A stretch of 64,000 nt of DNA from Aselliscus stoliczkanus (lineage: Eukaryota > Chordata > Mammalia > Chiroptera > Hipposideridae): assembly GCA_033961575.1 (NCBI GenBank), contig CM066729.1, positions 100,714,501-100,778,500 on the forward strand. Reading direction: 5' to 3'. Positions 12,385 to 25,440 of the stretch are shown here, piece after piece. Position 1 is the first letter of the stretch. Every line of letters starts with the position of its first letter. The translations under genes and the position numbers were made by a program. The notes under the pieces are model-generated. The model did no database searches, had not been told where the DNA came from, and saw only the letters and a program-made list of their open reading frames with translations.

Positions 12385-12718
12385 CTGAAGCAGAAAATTT
12401 TTTCTATTTAAGAGTATATGCAAAACGAGACAAATGCATAAATACAGAAAACCAATTGATGGTTGCCAGAGCAGAGACAGCTGGAGGGAGGGGCAGAAAA
12501 AGAAAAAGGGATTAAGAAGTACAAACTTCTAGTTATAAAATGAGCCACAGGGATGTAATGCACAGCATAAGGAATAGAGTCAATAACATCGTGATAACTA
12601 CGCACAGTGACATATGGTTACTAGACTTATTGTGGTGATCACTTTGTAAGCTATGTAAATGTTGAATCACTATGTTGTAACCTGAAACTAATATAAATAA
12701 AAATAAATTAAACAGGAG
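12385..12718 (+). mobile_element. L1 3' UTR fragment
   Basis: It contains AACCAATTGATGGTTGCCAG, GGGATTAAGAAGTACAAAC and the L1 end theme CACTATGTTGTAACCTGAAACTAATATAAATAAAAATAAA. 5'-truncated. Confidence 0.85.
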
Positions 12719-12924
12719 TATATGTAGGAAATTATGTGAGGAGCATAGCATAAACATTCATACAAAACTCTCCTTGCATATTTTATCAAATTATTAAATT
12801 ATAAATTATGGGGAAAAAATCACTAAAGCAGCAAACCAAGTATGTTTTAGAGTTTGTCTTTTCTTCTGAAAATGAATCTTATACACTGATTAGGTTAGTA
12901 GGGTTGGAATTTCAATAATAGGAA

Positions 12925-13965
12925 CAAAAAAATTAAATGATTCCCAGACAAGAAAAAACTAAAGGAGTTCATCACTATCAAACAAGCATTACAAACAATG
13001 TTAAAGGGGCTTCTTTAAGAAGAACACGGAAAAGAATATATCAAAATATGAATAATAAAATGGCAACAACTACATCCATATCAATAATTACTTTAAATGT
13101 AAATGAATTAAAGGCTCCAAAAAAAAGACATAGGGTGGCTGAATGGAGAAGAACACAAGACCCTTACCTATGCTGCCTACAAGAGACCCATTTCAGATGG
13201 AAAGTCACAGACTGAAAGTAAAAGGATGGACAAAGGTATTTCATGCAAATGGAAACAAAAAAAGGTGGCATAGAAGTACTTGTATCAGACAAAATAGACT
13301 TTAAAACAAAGGCTATAACAAAACACAAAGAAGGACCCAGCAATTCCACTTCTGGGTATTTATCCAAAGAAATCCAAAACACTAATTTGCAAAGGCATAT
13401 GCACACATATGTTTACATTGCAGCACTATTTACAATAGCCAAGATATGGAAGCAATCCCAATACCCATTGATAGACAAATAGGTAAAGAAGTGGTACATA
13501 TATATAATCAAACACTACTCAGCCATAACAAAGAATAAAATCTTGCCATTTGCAACAACATGGATGGACCTCAAGGGTATTGTGCTAAGTGAAATAATTC
13601 AGACAGAGAAAGACAAATATCACATGATTTCACAAAATAAATGAACAAACAAAATAAACAAACTCATAGATACAGAGAACATTTTGAAGTTTGCCAGATG
13701 GGAAGACTGTTGAGGAGTTGGGAAAAAAGGGGGAAAGGATTAAAATGTACACATTACCAGTTATGAAAACAGTCACAGGGATGTAGGGTATACCACAAGG
13801 AACATATTCAATCATAGTGTAATAACTATGTATGGTGTCAGATTGTCTACTAGACTTACCAATGTGATCACTTCGTAACATATAAATATCTAATCACTAT
13901 GTTGTACACCTGAAACTAATACAATATTGTATGTCAACTGTAATTAAAAAATAAAAAAAAAATAT
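12925..13965 (+). mobile_element. Internally deleted L1
   Basis: It runs from the ORF1 3' end (GACAAGAAAAAACTAAAGGAG) through the ORF2 start (ITLNVNELKAP, then CCLQETHFRWK, the endonuclease N terminus) and then near 13320 jumps to the ORF2 C-terminal end ([39 protein letters not shown]). It ends with a complete 3' UTR (CACCTGAAACTAATACAATATTG, poly-A at 13950). The reverse transcriptase domain is missing, so it is dead. Several kilobases of a standard L1 are deleted. Confidence 0.85.
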
Positions 13966-16614
13966 TTAAAAAGAAACTAAATGAGAAACATATATGTGGG
14001 TATATATATATAATATACATACGCTCATATACTATGTTGATTATTACCTGTAATTCTATGCTCCTTTTAAAGATATTATAGACAACAATTGTTTTCTTTC
14101 AAATTAGATTTTGATTATATATACATCTTGAACACCAATTAATATAATCAATTCTATCATAAATTATTTAGTAATAAAATGAAAACTCAAAGCTTTGTAG
14201 TGTTATTACACTGTAAACTGTATAATATCTTCCATTTTGTGGCCTCAAATATCATCAAGACCATGGTATCTATCAAACTGCCCAGAGTTATAACTATAAA
14301 GAAAAAAATAGAAAGAAAAACCTATTTTCTCAGGGAAAAAAATTCAATGCATATTATCCAATTTTGTTTTCCTCTCTACAAAACAAGCCAATCCTTATGA
14401 CAGTCACTGTGGTAATAGAAGACCTGTTATTCAACATGCATTCAAATGATATATATTAGTTAAGTGACTACAATGTAGAGAAATTTTTTGTTAAGCAAAT
14501 AAGACAAGAATCCTTGCCCACATGAAGATAATATTTTTGTTGCTTTACATCCTAATGAAGAACACATTAAAAATAGATTCCCAGCAATATTAACAACCTG
14601 TTCCACTAAGACAATCTCTAATGATGTCTATTTCCAACTTACCTCAATGATCTCACATGATCTTTGTATTTCAAGGAAAGCACTAATGGATCTGAGCATT
14701 CCCAAATTAAAATATAATACTCACAGTAATTATTGTTGACATATAAATTTTTCACAGGAAACTAAAATAGGTCACTTCTAATGATGCTCCAATGCCACTA
14801 GGGCTTCAAGTTACTACTTGCTACATGAAAGCTTAACAATTCAGAGAGCAGGTTTCATGAATTTTGTTGAAGGGGAAGGCACTGCAGAAAATCCCCTAAG
14901 TTATATCACACTCCAACAATATAAAGGTTAGTCAGATGGAAACCAAAGTAGGTAATTTCGTATGGATCACAGTGATTTAGTACCCAGATTTGGGAACTTG
15001 GGACTCCCACAGCTGTGTAATCTCAGGCAACATTCAAAGATCAAATTTACAAGTATCACAAGTGCCACCTTTTGCTCAGGTAAAGAAGGAAACTTCAGAT
15101 ATATTTTCACTTGAAGGGAGGTAAATGTGATATAACTAACCCCTGAGCAGTGGAAACACTAGTACTCGCATTGATTGAGTGCCTACTATGTGGTAGGAAC
15201 TTTGCTAAGCATTGAGTATAAAAGACATGGTGTGACGGATTCTGTGAAAGGCAAACTCTAAGCCATAGCAATAGCTTTCGACTTGGACACCATGTACTTA
15301 GCATAGTTACATACCCTTTTTATGTACTCATCTTTCCTATGTTATCCATATGAAGTCAGCCCATATTAGAGGTGATAAATCTGTTTCAAACAGTTAAGAA
15401 TGGGCCAGCGAGCATGAGTGGCACAGGATAAGATGCTAGGATTGTCTAATTATAGGTACGTGCTCTAGAGCCCTATAAACATTGCCTCCTACACCAGGGA
15501 AACTAACTCAGGGTCAGATTTGAATTGCCAGCAAATGGTAGCCTTGTAAACACAAAATGTCAACAATAATGAAGTTTATAGAGCACGCTTTTAGTGTACA
15601 AAGTATTTTTACAAGCATTATCCTTTATGACCTTCACAGCCACACTGTAAGGTTATTTCCCTTTTTTTTTTAAATGTAAAGGCTGGAAGTTATAGCAACA
15701 CTAAATTGCTCTCGGACCCATGTGTACAAACTATTTTTCTTGCAAATAAATTTATATTCTGCTCATAGTACTACTGTAAAATGAATTCTGGGATTCAATT
15801 AAACACTCATCTTGAAAACAAGAGCATAATTGGAAATTCTTCACTGGCATTCAAGCAAATAAATGAAAAAACAATGTTAAACCCACATCTAATCTCTTCT
15901 TATACATATTGAGTGTCTGCTATAGCTAAGTTATACATTCACGATGACAAAACCAAGCACTAAATTTGTTTCTATTTGTACAACAAAAAACTAAATAGGG
16001 AGAGGGCAAAGGGGCAAATTTACTGTATTTCTTTCCACTAACATCACCCAAATATTCCTTTCTTTAATTTGGAGTTTGTTCTATGCTTTCTTAATTTTTT
16101 TAACTTTCTAACTGCATTTCCTAAATAACAACCAAAAATAAAATGAGTTTATTACTAGTACTTTTAAAAAATTTGCTTATATTGCTATGCTAAATTTTGT
16201 TTATGTTGTATCTACATTATTGCATACAACACCTGTTTCTCCACTAAGTATTTTTTGTTACATTAGCTCTACAGTGTTCCTCATAAATGTTTGGAAAATA
16301 CGGAGTAAAATATCTCAAGTTTATTTTCCTAGTTTTTCTTGAAGCTTTACTATCTATAACAAAAGATAAAATTTAAAGCAGAGATATAGTGCACAGCTTC
16401 TAAGTTTATCTATTTTTCTTAGAAAACTTGTCTGAGCAAAGAGGGCATACATTGACAATAGTTTGGGAACTTCTCTGCTAAAGCAAGTTGGAGGAGGAGA
16501 TGAGAAGAATGACACAAGTTTTCCTTGTCCGTAGTGTAATATTTTAGATGAGGGTGAATCATGAATCTAGTTTAGTCCTTCACATGGTAGGATGAAAAGA
16601 TGGGTGATTTAAAG
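13966..16614. other. AT-rich intronic sequence with MIR fragments
   Basis: No gene or recent repeat. MIR-like pieces are at about 15170-15235 (GAGTGCCTACTATGTGGTAGGAACTTTGCTAAG) and 15565-15690 (TACAAGCATTATCCTTTATGACCTTCACAGCC). An (AT) tract lies near 14003-14015. Confidence 0.55.
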
Positions 16615-16624
16615 GCAAGAGGAG

Positions 16625-16745
16625 GGCCGGTCGAGTGGTTCAGATGCGTAAGAGCTCGCTCATGAGTGCGAGCTGAGCTCTGAGCAACAGCAGTCCAATG
16701 TCCAGCCCAAGCTGAGCTGCCAACAGATGACAGGATGGCTCAGCT

Positions 16746-16807
<62 letters not shown>

Positions 16808-16822
16808 TATATGTATATATAT
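16625..16822 (+). mobile_element. SINE family A with expanded (AT)n tail
   Basis: The head GGCCGGTCGAGTGGTTCAG and body GAGCTCTGAGCAACAGCAGTCC...GACAGGATGGCTCAGCTAAAA match the copies at 3266 and 60834. The usual A tail is replaced by about 27 AT units (16749-16802) and degenerate AT to 16822. The exact 10-bp target duplication GCAAGAGGAG flanks everything (16615-16624 and 16823-16832), so the AT tract arose inside the insertion. Confidence 0.9.
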
Positions 16823-16832
16823 GCAAGAGGAG

Positions 16833-17509
16833 ACTCATTGGAGACTTCTTTATGTTCCTGCCCCATGTTGTGCAGAAATGAAGATACAGGAACTCTCTTC
16901 CTCCATATCGTACTATCAGCCTAGCAGCCCAATGGGGTATGATAAAGACTCAGCTCCATGGCAGTATCAAGCTCCGGTGAATGAGGTAAGGCTGTGGAGC
17001 CCCAAGGAATTGAAAACTTACATGCATCAAGTGGTACAAAGAAAGCATATGGAAGCTCAGATATGGTGATAAATTTGGCACCTTTCCCCTCACCCTAGCA
17101 AATTATTTGGCACATGATTTTCTCTTGACATGCTTCCTTTGTGTTAAACTGCATGAACAGAGAAGGGTGTGAGTGGGTAAGATAAGGTATTTATATTATA
17201 AAGTGCTTGGCTTTAACAACTCCATGTAAACAATAACAGTGCCCATATTGGAGAAAAAGCAATGAAGAACTGAAAAAGCTAAAAACTATACTTAGTTGAA
17301 TTAAAAAATAGTACAAATAGTTCTCATGTATGGCTAACTACAACTGGTTTAATAGCAATAATGTAGATCAGAATGTTTTGTTTTGTTTTTGATATGAGAA
17401 CTTTTAGACTTCATGACAGTTTCAAGAATGTCTATATAGTATTTGTCTGAATATTAAGTCATCTTAAATTGTAAAAAGCTTTCTGCATTTCTAGGCTAAA
17501 AATTTTTTT
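16833..17509. other. Unassigned sequence
   Basis: An open frame of about 80 codons ends at 17069 (contains SPKELKTYMHQVVQRKHMEA) but starts inside the SINE flank, has no splice or promoter context and no family I recognise. The rest is AT-rich sequence without features. Confidence 0.3.
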
Positions 17510-18530
17510 TTCAGAAAAAATTGGTAAGCTACACTTTATTCAAATAAAAATCTACTGCTCTGCAAAAGATACTTAAGAAAATGAAACTCTAAGGCACATA
17601 CTGGAAGGAAATCTTTCAAAACACCTGTCAAAAAAAGGATTGGTATCTAAAATATATAAAGAAGTATTAAAACTCAACAATGAGAAAACAAACAATCCCG
17701 TTAAAAAGTGGGCAAAAGGTCAGCCACCTCATCAAAGAAGATACACAGATGGCAAATAAACACATTGAAAAGCTGTTCAACATCATATGTCATCAGGAAA
17801 TGCAAATTAAAACAGTAGTGAGATACCTATTAGAACATCCAAAACCTAGAACACTGACAAAACCAAATGCTGGTGAGGGTGTGGGGCAACAGGAACTCTC
17901 ATGCAATGCAAAATGGTGCAGTTACCTTGGGAGAAAGTTTGGATATTTCTTATAAGAAAGTACTCTTACCATATGATCCAGCAACTATACTCCTTGGTAT
18001 TCACGCAAATGAGTTGAAAACCTACCTCCACACAAAAACCTGCCTGAGAATGTTTATAACAGCTTTATTCATAACTGCCAAAACTTGGAAGCAGTTAAGA
18101 TGTCCTTTACAGGTAAATGGATAAATAAACTGTGAAAAATATTCCAGATAATGGAATATTATTTATCACTAAAAAGAAATGAGTTATCGAACCATGAAAA
18201 GACATGTAGGAACTTTAAATGAATATTACTAAGTGTAAGAAGCCAATCTTAAGAGGTTACATACTGTATGATTCCAACTTATATTACATTCTGGAAAAGG
18301 CAAAACTATGGAGACAATAAGATCAAGACTTGGGAGAGACTGGGGGTGAAGAGGAAGGGAAGAAGAGATGAAGAACAGAGAATTTTTAAGGGAATGAAAC
18401 TATCCTGTATGATACTGTGATGGTGAAACTGGGGTGTAGATGAGGAGCACATGGGAAGTCTATACTTTTCACTCTATTTTTCTGTAAACCTAAAGCTGCT
18501 TAATCATTAGTCTATTAAAACAAGCAGGGC
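17510..18530 (+). mobile_element. Old L1 (L1M-type) 3' fragment
   Basis: Decayed ORF2 C-terminal sequence: TCATCAAAGAAGATACACAGATGGCAAATAAACAC, GGTGAGGGTGTGGGGCAACAGGAACTCTC, CATATGATCCAGCAACTATACTCC, then a 3' UTR with GATACTGTGATGGTG. Many stops and indels. It is more diverged than the L1 pieces at 12.9, 43 and 56 kb. Confidence 0.8.
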
Positions 18531-20650
18531 AGAGAATGGCTTTAGCCTAATTGAACAACCTCTAACACAAGTTTGGAAAATAACTGACAAATGTGCTTAT
18601 ATTGATTGATTGCTTTTGTAGATTCTTTTCCATTCAACAATATTATTGTGTCCTTTATGCTATAAAACAGAACAAAATCAGATATCTAGAGAATTTTATT
18701 TTAATAATTATAGTAAAAAAAATACCTTCACCTCCCAAGTCAGAATCTACTCTTTAGAACAAAACAGCTCATTTTTTAATTTATTTGATACAAAGAGAAA
18801 CATGCTGAGGGGTATATTATCTTCACTTTCTCCACCTAACCCCATGTTATGACAGCATTGTGAATCATCGCAATTTAGGATTAAAACCTATTTCTGGGGT
18901 ACTGTGGACTTATTGTGTCAGATTTTAAAATAGAAGACATTAAGGTCCAGTCTTTGATCTGCTACCCTTTGCAGTTACCAAAAGGTCAATTGATTATGTT
19001 TCTTCTTGCTCTTTCATATTAGCTTACACTTCAGCTTAACATAAACATTAGGTAAAGTTCTTATTTTACTTTGCTTGCAAAAGAAAAACACACAGAGATT
19101 GTACCACTGCCATTACTGAAAAAGAGCAGCAAAATGTGCAGAAAACACAGTGGAAATATCAGCAATAGTTCAGAAAAAAATAGGATTTGGAACTTTTCCT
19201 TGCATGAAAGTTCAACCAGAAAGGGAAATTGTTTTTTCTACCATACGATAGTAGCCATGCTAAAACTTTAAGTAAAGCCCTTTACATACTCGTAAATGGC
19301 GTCCATGTATTTCTAATATTAGAAATGCATAATGTTTATCATGTTTTAAAGGCAGGGCATTTGTTTTTGTGGCATTTCAAAGCTCAAAGCTAACTGAAGC
19401 TTATTTCTCTCCCCTGGAAGCACCGCTGATTTCTAATATGTAATATATAGCAATCTGATGATGTAAAGGGATCCACCAACTAAGAGCTCACAGACCGAAT
19501 CTGATTCAGAGCTTATTTTGTATGCCTGAGATCTAACCAATGGTTTTCACAGTTTTTAAGAGTTGTGAGAAGAAAGAGAAGAAAGAGGAGAGAGAAAGGC
19601 TAAATATGGACAGCAAAGCCTAAAATAACTATTGTCTAGACCTTTACAAAAATAAGTTTGCCAAAACTTAGAAAAAAACATGCATATCTTACCCTAGAAG
19701 TTCTACTCATTTACAGCCATTTCAGAATTAAGAAACATAGACTTCTACTAGAAGAAACATTGTCTTCTACTGAGCATAGTGTATCGTCTAATAAGATTTT
19801 CCCGAAACATACTGTTAGGCCATCCAGAAAACAGAGGGAATATAACTATACCATAAATAGAATTTCATGTTCTATTTACATCTTTATCATGTTCTTATAT
19901 TTCCTTATTAAGCCATAACCTTGTACAGGTAATATTTCTTCAACATGGCTAACATGTTTTCTCCTTATATGTGTTCTAATTTTTTTTTTTAATGTTTCTA
20001 TGTAGGTATGTGGACAGGGTGGAGAGGAAAGGGAACTGAAGGGTTTAGCTGCAAGAGAAATATGACCTCTCATTGTTTCTTGAATTTGTTTCTTGTTTTA
20101 TTTTTCCTTTCTTTGCACAAATGAGAACTTCTAGAACTCCTAAAATTGGACAAAAATTGTAACCTGGGGTGGTAACTCTAAATGCAAATACACTATGATT
20201 TAGAGATTGCATATCAATTTTGGCAAATAAGTTTTGGGATGCAATTGGGCAATACACACTCTATCTATCCATCTATCTATACAGTAATAAAGCCATTGGC
20301 CCAGAATCCTTGTTGGCACTTCATGTACCTTCAGTCTGAAACTCTTTTTCAAGGACAAGCCATTTGTTTACAAACGATTTAGCATACAAAAATGATTAAA
20401 CATGAGAACAAATGTATTGTACATAAAGTTCAGATTACAAATGGATTAAAGTTATACAAACAGAACAATTTATAAAGAATTCAAATAGCTTTCAGAAGAA
20501 TATAAAGAACAGCCACAACTTATTTTTCTAGTGGTTTGTCACAGCAGCATTTTCCAGTCTAGTGAGTGAGTGCTCATATATCACCATGTGTGCTCAATGT
20601 GGACATGCAAAGTTGGATGACAAAACCTATCTTATTGAGAAAGGGTCCAT
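18531..20650. other. AT-rich intronic sequence, no gene seen
   Basis: No recognisable repeat family or exon. Open frames of 60-90 codons here are short, unspliced and without family resemblance. Confidence 0.5.
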
Positions 20651-20770
20651 GGGCTGGCCAAGTGGCTCAGTTGGTTAAGAGCTCACTTAAGAGCTCTGAG
20701 CAGTAGGGCCACTGGTTTGATTCCCATGTGGTCTAGTGATGCTGTACCCAAGGGGAGCTAAAGGAAAGAA
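20651..20770 (+). mobile_element. tRNA-headed SINE fragment
   Basis: GGGCTGGCCAAGTGGCTCAGTTGGTTAAGAGCTC followed by GGTTTGATTCCCATGTGGTC shows A- and B-box motifs; it ends in an A-rich tract (20768-20778). It looks like a shorter relative of families A and B. Confidence 0.75.
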
Positions 20771-22300
20771 AAAAAAAAGGGACCACTTTCTAGGACACCA
20801 AAAATAAATGTTAGCTTCGGTCTTTTTGTTGGTTTTGTTTAAGCAGAGGTAACATTTAAGGGGAAAAAAAGCTTTCCACGAGTCCATGTTTAGTGGACAT
20901 TTCAATCTATGTCAAAACAAAAGTCAACAGACATCATGTCTTTGAAGTTTTATATTAGGTAGGTGTCATGTTAAATCAATATCATCAATAGGGATCTCTG
21001 AGGAGCTATGTAAAATATACATACAAAATGCTTCTGAGATAAATTAAAAAACAAAACAGAAAAGAACATCTATGTATATCCAAGAAAAGTAACAATTATT
21101 GGAAAACAACAAAACTTCCAAACTAGAATTCCCAGGGTAAAAGCATATGATAAAAAGAAAAATAAAGTACGGAGTATGGGTTGGGGCAGAAATAGTGAGT
21201 GGCACATAGGCACATTAACAAAATGAAACAAACAAACAAACAAACAAACAAAGGATTCAGGTATAGCATGTTATTATTTCGCCAAAAATAAGTAAACATA
21301 GCCACTGATAACATGACTTGAAATCAACTAAGTCAAGTAGAAACATAAATACATAACACTTAGCTTTTTATTTTGATAATTGGTCTTTTAGATACAACAA
21401 TCCAAAAATACTATCTTTGTGTAAGAATTACATATTTATCATTCCAATCCTCATGATGCATTATTCTCAACTAAACAATAATCATTTTTAAAACAACAAA
21501 AAAGCTGTCAAGGCTGTATGGAAAGAAATATCCTTATAGATGTTGACCACACAAGTCAGTGTGAGATTTGAAGGTGTTTGTAGACAGTTAATATTTGTTT
21601 TCATAACATAACTTAGTAGCTATGCAGCATCCTTTTTTTTAAAAGGGAGATATTTAAATTAGAAGATATGGTACATTCAAAACAAAAGAACTTGTTTAAT
21701 TATTTGAGTATAAATAGATTACATCTCAATGAACAGTATGAAATTTCAGGATTCATGGAGAGGCTACACCGCCATGAGGGTTATAGATCAGTATAGTAAC
21801 TGCCATATAATGTGGTAGCTCTATCATGAGAGTAGCATGTCTTCTTAGAGGGTGTTAGAGGGAAGGCTCAGACAGGGAGAGGCATACTTCAAGGGACGAA
21901 CCATGGAAACTGCAGATGGAAGGGCATATTAGCGCTGACTGAATTATGGATTTGTGAAGGGCAAAACTTGCTGTATGTGCATAAATAACAAAAGTGTAAA
22001 AACTACAATAAAGTATGAGAAAAGTATTTCAGTATCCTTACAGCCATAATTAACATTCTATTGGCCAGAGCCATAAAATAAAAAAATCTTCTGACCCCAC
22101 TCTATACTACTCTATACTCATTAAACATCAATCTCCAGAAGTTGAATTTACAAACTTGGATTTAAAAAACTGAGAGTTTCTTATTTTGAGCACCTATATG
22201 TCTTCCATAATGAGAAGACTGATAAAATTTCACCAAACACAGCACCTAGGTCCTTGTCCCAGTTACTCTTTAAGCCCATTCTAATATGGATTTTGTACCA
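20771..22300. other. Intronic sequence, only a simple repeat
   Basis: An (AAAC)n run of about six units at 21226-21252 is the only clear feature. Confidence 0.5.
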
Positions 22301-22379
22301 AACTTCCTCTTGCGAAGGTTACCTGGCGTCCTCACTTCACTAACACCAATGAACAATTTTAATTCTTCATCCATATTGG

Positions 22380-22640
22380 CTTCCTTCCATCATGGCTGCA
22401 TGTAGAGCCAGAGTGATTTTTTCCCATCAGATTTGATTTGCTCTCCCCCCTTCAGAATGCTTCAAAGACTTCCTGTTTCTCTAAAGATCACTAAAAGTCT
22501 GTAGTATTTGGCCCCTCCTTAAATTTCCAGTGAGATTTAATGTCTTCCTCCCATTTGCTTTGTTTGTTTAAACACATTGGTCTTCTCTCAGGTCCTCAAA
22601 CACAGAGTAATTCCTGTCTTGGCTCCTTCCTTGATCAAAT
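22380..22640 (+). repeat. LINE L2 fragment
   Basis: AGCCAGAGTGATTTTTTCCCATCAG...TTCAAAGACTTCCTGTTTCTC...AGTATTTGGCCCCTCC follows the L2 3' region order (susceptible to memory, no alignment run). Confidence 0.6.
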
Positions 22641-22854
22641 GAATGGTCTGTTAATGATATTTTCTTTTTGTCTCAAAAGTTTTCATTGATCCTGCTCATA
22701 AGGAAATTGTTATCTTAAAGTCTTATCTTTTATAATACGTACGTTTAAATTCTCCACCCTGGACACTGTAGTTGACATAATTTTAATGTCCATGATCATG
22801 CTACTCTCTTCTTTATCAATATACTCTTCCTATAGTTTCATCCAGCCCAAGAGT

Positions 22855-23035
22855 CATCAAAAATTTGGGTAAAGAGTCAGAGAGTAAACATTATAGACTT
22901 TGTGGGCCAAGAGACATCTGTCTTTGCCACAAAACAAATAGTCTTGTATATATTTTAGATTTTAAAATACAAAAACTATTTATAGCTCAAAGATCCACAC
23001 AAAACCAGGTGGGCTGTCGTTTACCAATGCCTGAC
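22855..23035 (+). mobile_element. hAT-type DNA transposon relic
   Basis: AGAGTAAACATTATAGACTTTGTGGGCCAAGAGACATCTGTC and the end CACAAAACCAGGTGGGCTGTCGTTTACCAATGCCTGAC match a common mammalian nonautonomous hAT repeat as I remember it. Noncoding. Confidence 0.5.
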
Positions 23036-23099
23036 CTAGACACATGAATTTAAATGTGATCTATAGGTCCATGATTTTCAAATTTACATCTCTGGCCAA

Positions 23100-24050
23100 G
23101 TCACCTTCTTGATGCCTACTTGATATTTCCACTTCAATTCTAACAGGCATCTCATGCAGTGTGCAAAATAAAAATCATTCACATACATGCTACCTATACC
23201 TCCTCAACTAGACTCTACCCTATGTCATCAAACCTTTTCTATCTCAATAAAAGACCACAAGTCCCTAAGCCCAAACACCTTGGTGTGATTCTTGATCAAT
23301 TAATCCTATCAGCTCTATCTCCAAAATACCTTCTAACCTCATCCACTCTTCCCCAAGGTTGTTGTTACAGTCTTACTCCTAACCGCCATCACCCATCACC
23401 TGCACAGGTGCAAGTGTCATCTGAATGGTTCCTCTTCCTCCACTATTGTACGCCTCCCCAATGGTATACCCTCTATACTATAAACAGAAGGAACTGCGTA
23501 TGAGTAAAGCTAATCATACTGCATCTCAATCTTAAACCCTTGCATGGATTTGTTTTGTATCTAAACAATACCTACAAAATCCTAACAAACCTGCTCCCTG
23601 AGAGCCCCTATCCTCACGTACCTCCTGTGCCCTTCTTTCATTCCAGCCAAACCGGTCTTCTTCCCAAGAAAATATCAAGCTGATTTCTATTTCAGAAACT
23701 TATTTTGCTCCTCCTTTTGCTCAGCACGTCCTGAATCTTCAAAGTGCTTCCCTCTTTATTTTCATTCCTGTCTCAACTGAAACATCACTTCCTCAGAGAA
23801 TTCCCTGACTTCCCTGTAGCTGGATCAGTGCCTCCACACTTACCAGTTATGTTCAACCATGTTAGTTTTCTTGATAGTAGTGTACTTCATAGTCTTTCGT
23901 AGCAATGAAGTGGTTATGAATTTGTGTCCCTTTTTCTCCCCTCCCCAACTACATTATAACCACTGGACTCTCATCCTCTTCATGCTATATCCCCAGGGCC
24001 TGGCATTCAGCAGGCAATCTGTAACTATCCTTTGATTACTTTGTTGACTA
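23100..24050 (+). repeat. LINE L2, long 3' piece
   Basis: It keeps the L2 order: CTTGGTGTGATTCTTGATCAA, AGCTCTATCTCCAAAATACC, CCCAAGGTTGTTGTTACAG, then CCTTCTTTCATTCCAGCC, CACTTCCTCAGAGAATTCCCTGACTTCC and the end CCCCAGGGCCTGGCATTCAGCAGGC. The open frame at 23159-23503 lies in it and is an L2 remnant, not a gene. Confidence 0.75.
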
Positions 24051-24889
24051 CTATGCAAATGCTAGTCCTTTAGACTGATTTTTGTTACACTATTTCCCTT
24101 TTTCCTCTCTGTATTTTTCTCCCTTATCTCTCTTCTGGCTATCTATTCAATTTTAAAATGTATATTCCTCAGAATTTCTTTTTTCATTACATTGTAAGAG
24201 CTTGCTTAGCTAAGAAAATAAAAAACAAACAAAAAAAAAACAACTATTTTTTGGCAAAAAAAAAAAAAAAAAGTCATCAAGTAAGACAGGATAGAGTAAA
24301 TGTTTGCTTGGTATAAGGAAATACCTTCCCACCAGGAAGATAACTCTACCAGGAAACAAACAAAAACATGTCTGGTTATTTCTGGTTCTCAGATTTTGAA
24401 GCCAATAAGATTTCCCACTTTCAAACATCCTTGATCATGGAGATAAAAGAGATCTACTAAGAACTATGAATTCATTCCTACTGTCTACGTTTGGCTTCCA
24501 GAAACACAACTTAATATGGTATTGATTGATATGATAGTAACTCAAATGAAGTTTTATCAACATCTTCCATCAGAATAAATGACCTTTCTAATTAACATCA
24601 TCAATTAAGTACCTAAATTTGATGAAGGAAGAGTTATATATTATGCTAAATTTTCATTGGCTCACTGTTTTAGAAAGCTTTCAAATTAATTTAAAAAGAG
24701 ATATTCAGTAATGGGAAAGAAAAAGAGATAAAAGCTTAATCAGTTTAAATTAGAATTTAACAATACTTGAATACACTAGTTTGTAGTTGACTGGAAGAGT
24801 AATAAAGCAAAATTATTGAGTCCTAAGTAGTGATCATTGTATAATCTGAAAACTCAAAATGAATTACCAAAAAGAAATCTCCATATCCT
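24051..24889. other. AT-rich intronic sequence, no gene seen
   Basis: Only A-rich tracts (24228-24240, 24257-24272) stand out. Confidence 0.5.
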
Positions 24890-25440
24890 CCAATAGCTTC
24901 CCACTTCACTCTAAATGAAAGCCAAAGTTATTACAATGGCCAGTAAACTGCATAATCTCCATCCCTTCCCCCTGCTTTATTACCTCATGGATCTTCAAGT
25001 AATCCCCATCACATGTGCTTTGCTCCAGCCACAGTAGTTTCTTTGCTGTGCTTACAAACACCAGGTGCAACCCTGCTCATGATTTAAATCCTTGTACCCT
25101 TACAGTAACGCTCTTCCCCCAAATCTCTGCGTGGTTCAGGGCCTCAGCACTTTGGACTCTCAATTGCCATCTTCTCTGTGAGGTCTTTCCAGACTATGCA
25201 ATTAAAAAAATTACCCTCTCAGAATTCTGTTATCCTCATCACAGTATTATCTTCCACCATTTAACTTGCCACGCTTTATATATGTATGTCCCTTGTCTGT
25301 CATCTGTCTCCCCACGTTAGGATGCAAGTTCCATAATCACATGTCTTTGCATCAATTTTCTTACCTGCTCAATCACTACTGTCCACAATACTTCCTGGCC
25401 CAAGGTAAATACTTTATAAACATTTATAAGTAGATAAATA
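24890..25440 (+). repeat. LINE L2 3' end
   Basis: AATAGCTTCCCACTTCACTC...AGCCAAAGTTATTACAATGGCC, CTTTGCTCCAGCCACAGTAG, AACGCTCTTCCCCCAAATCTCTGC, GTGAGGTCTTTCCAGACTATGC and CTGTCTCCCCACGTTAGGATGC are all in L2 order. Confidence 0.8.

Noticed and set aside
12937..13482. Frames with endonuclease-like ITLNVNELKAP motif
   Set aside because: L1 ORF2 remnant with internal deletion, not a host gene.
16821..17069. 82-codon frame beginning at a SINE flank
   Set aside because: It starts within SINE tail sequence, shows no known domain and no splice sites in a sensible place.
23159..23503. 114-codon frame
   Set aside because: It lies in an L2 remnant whose order of segments explains it.
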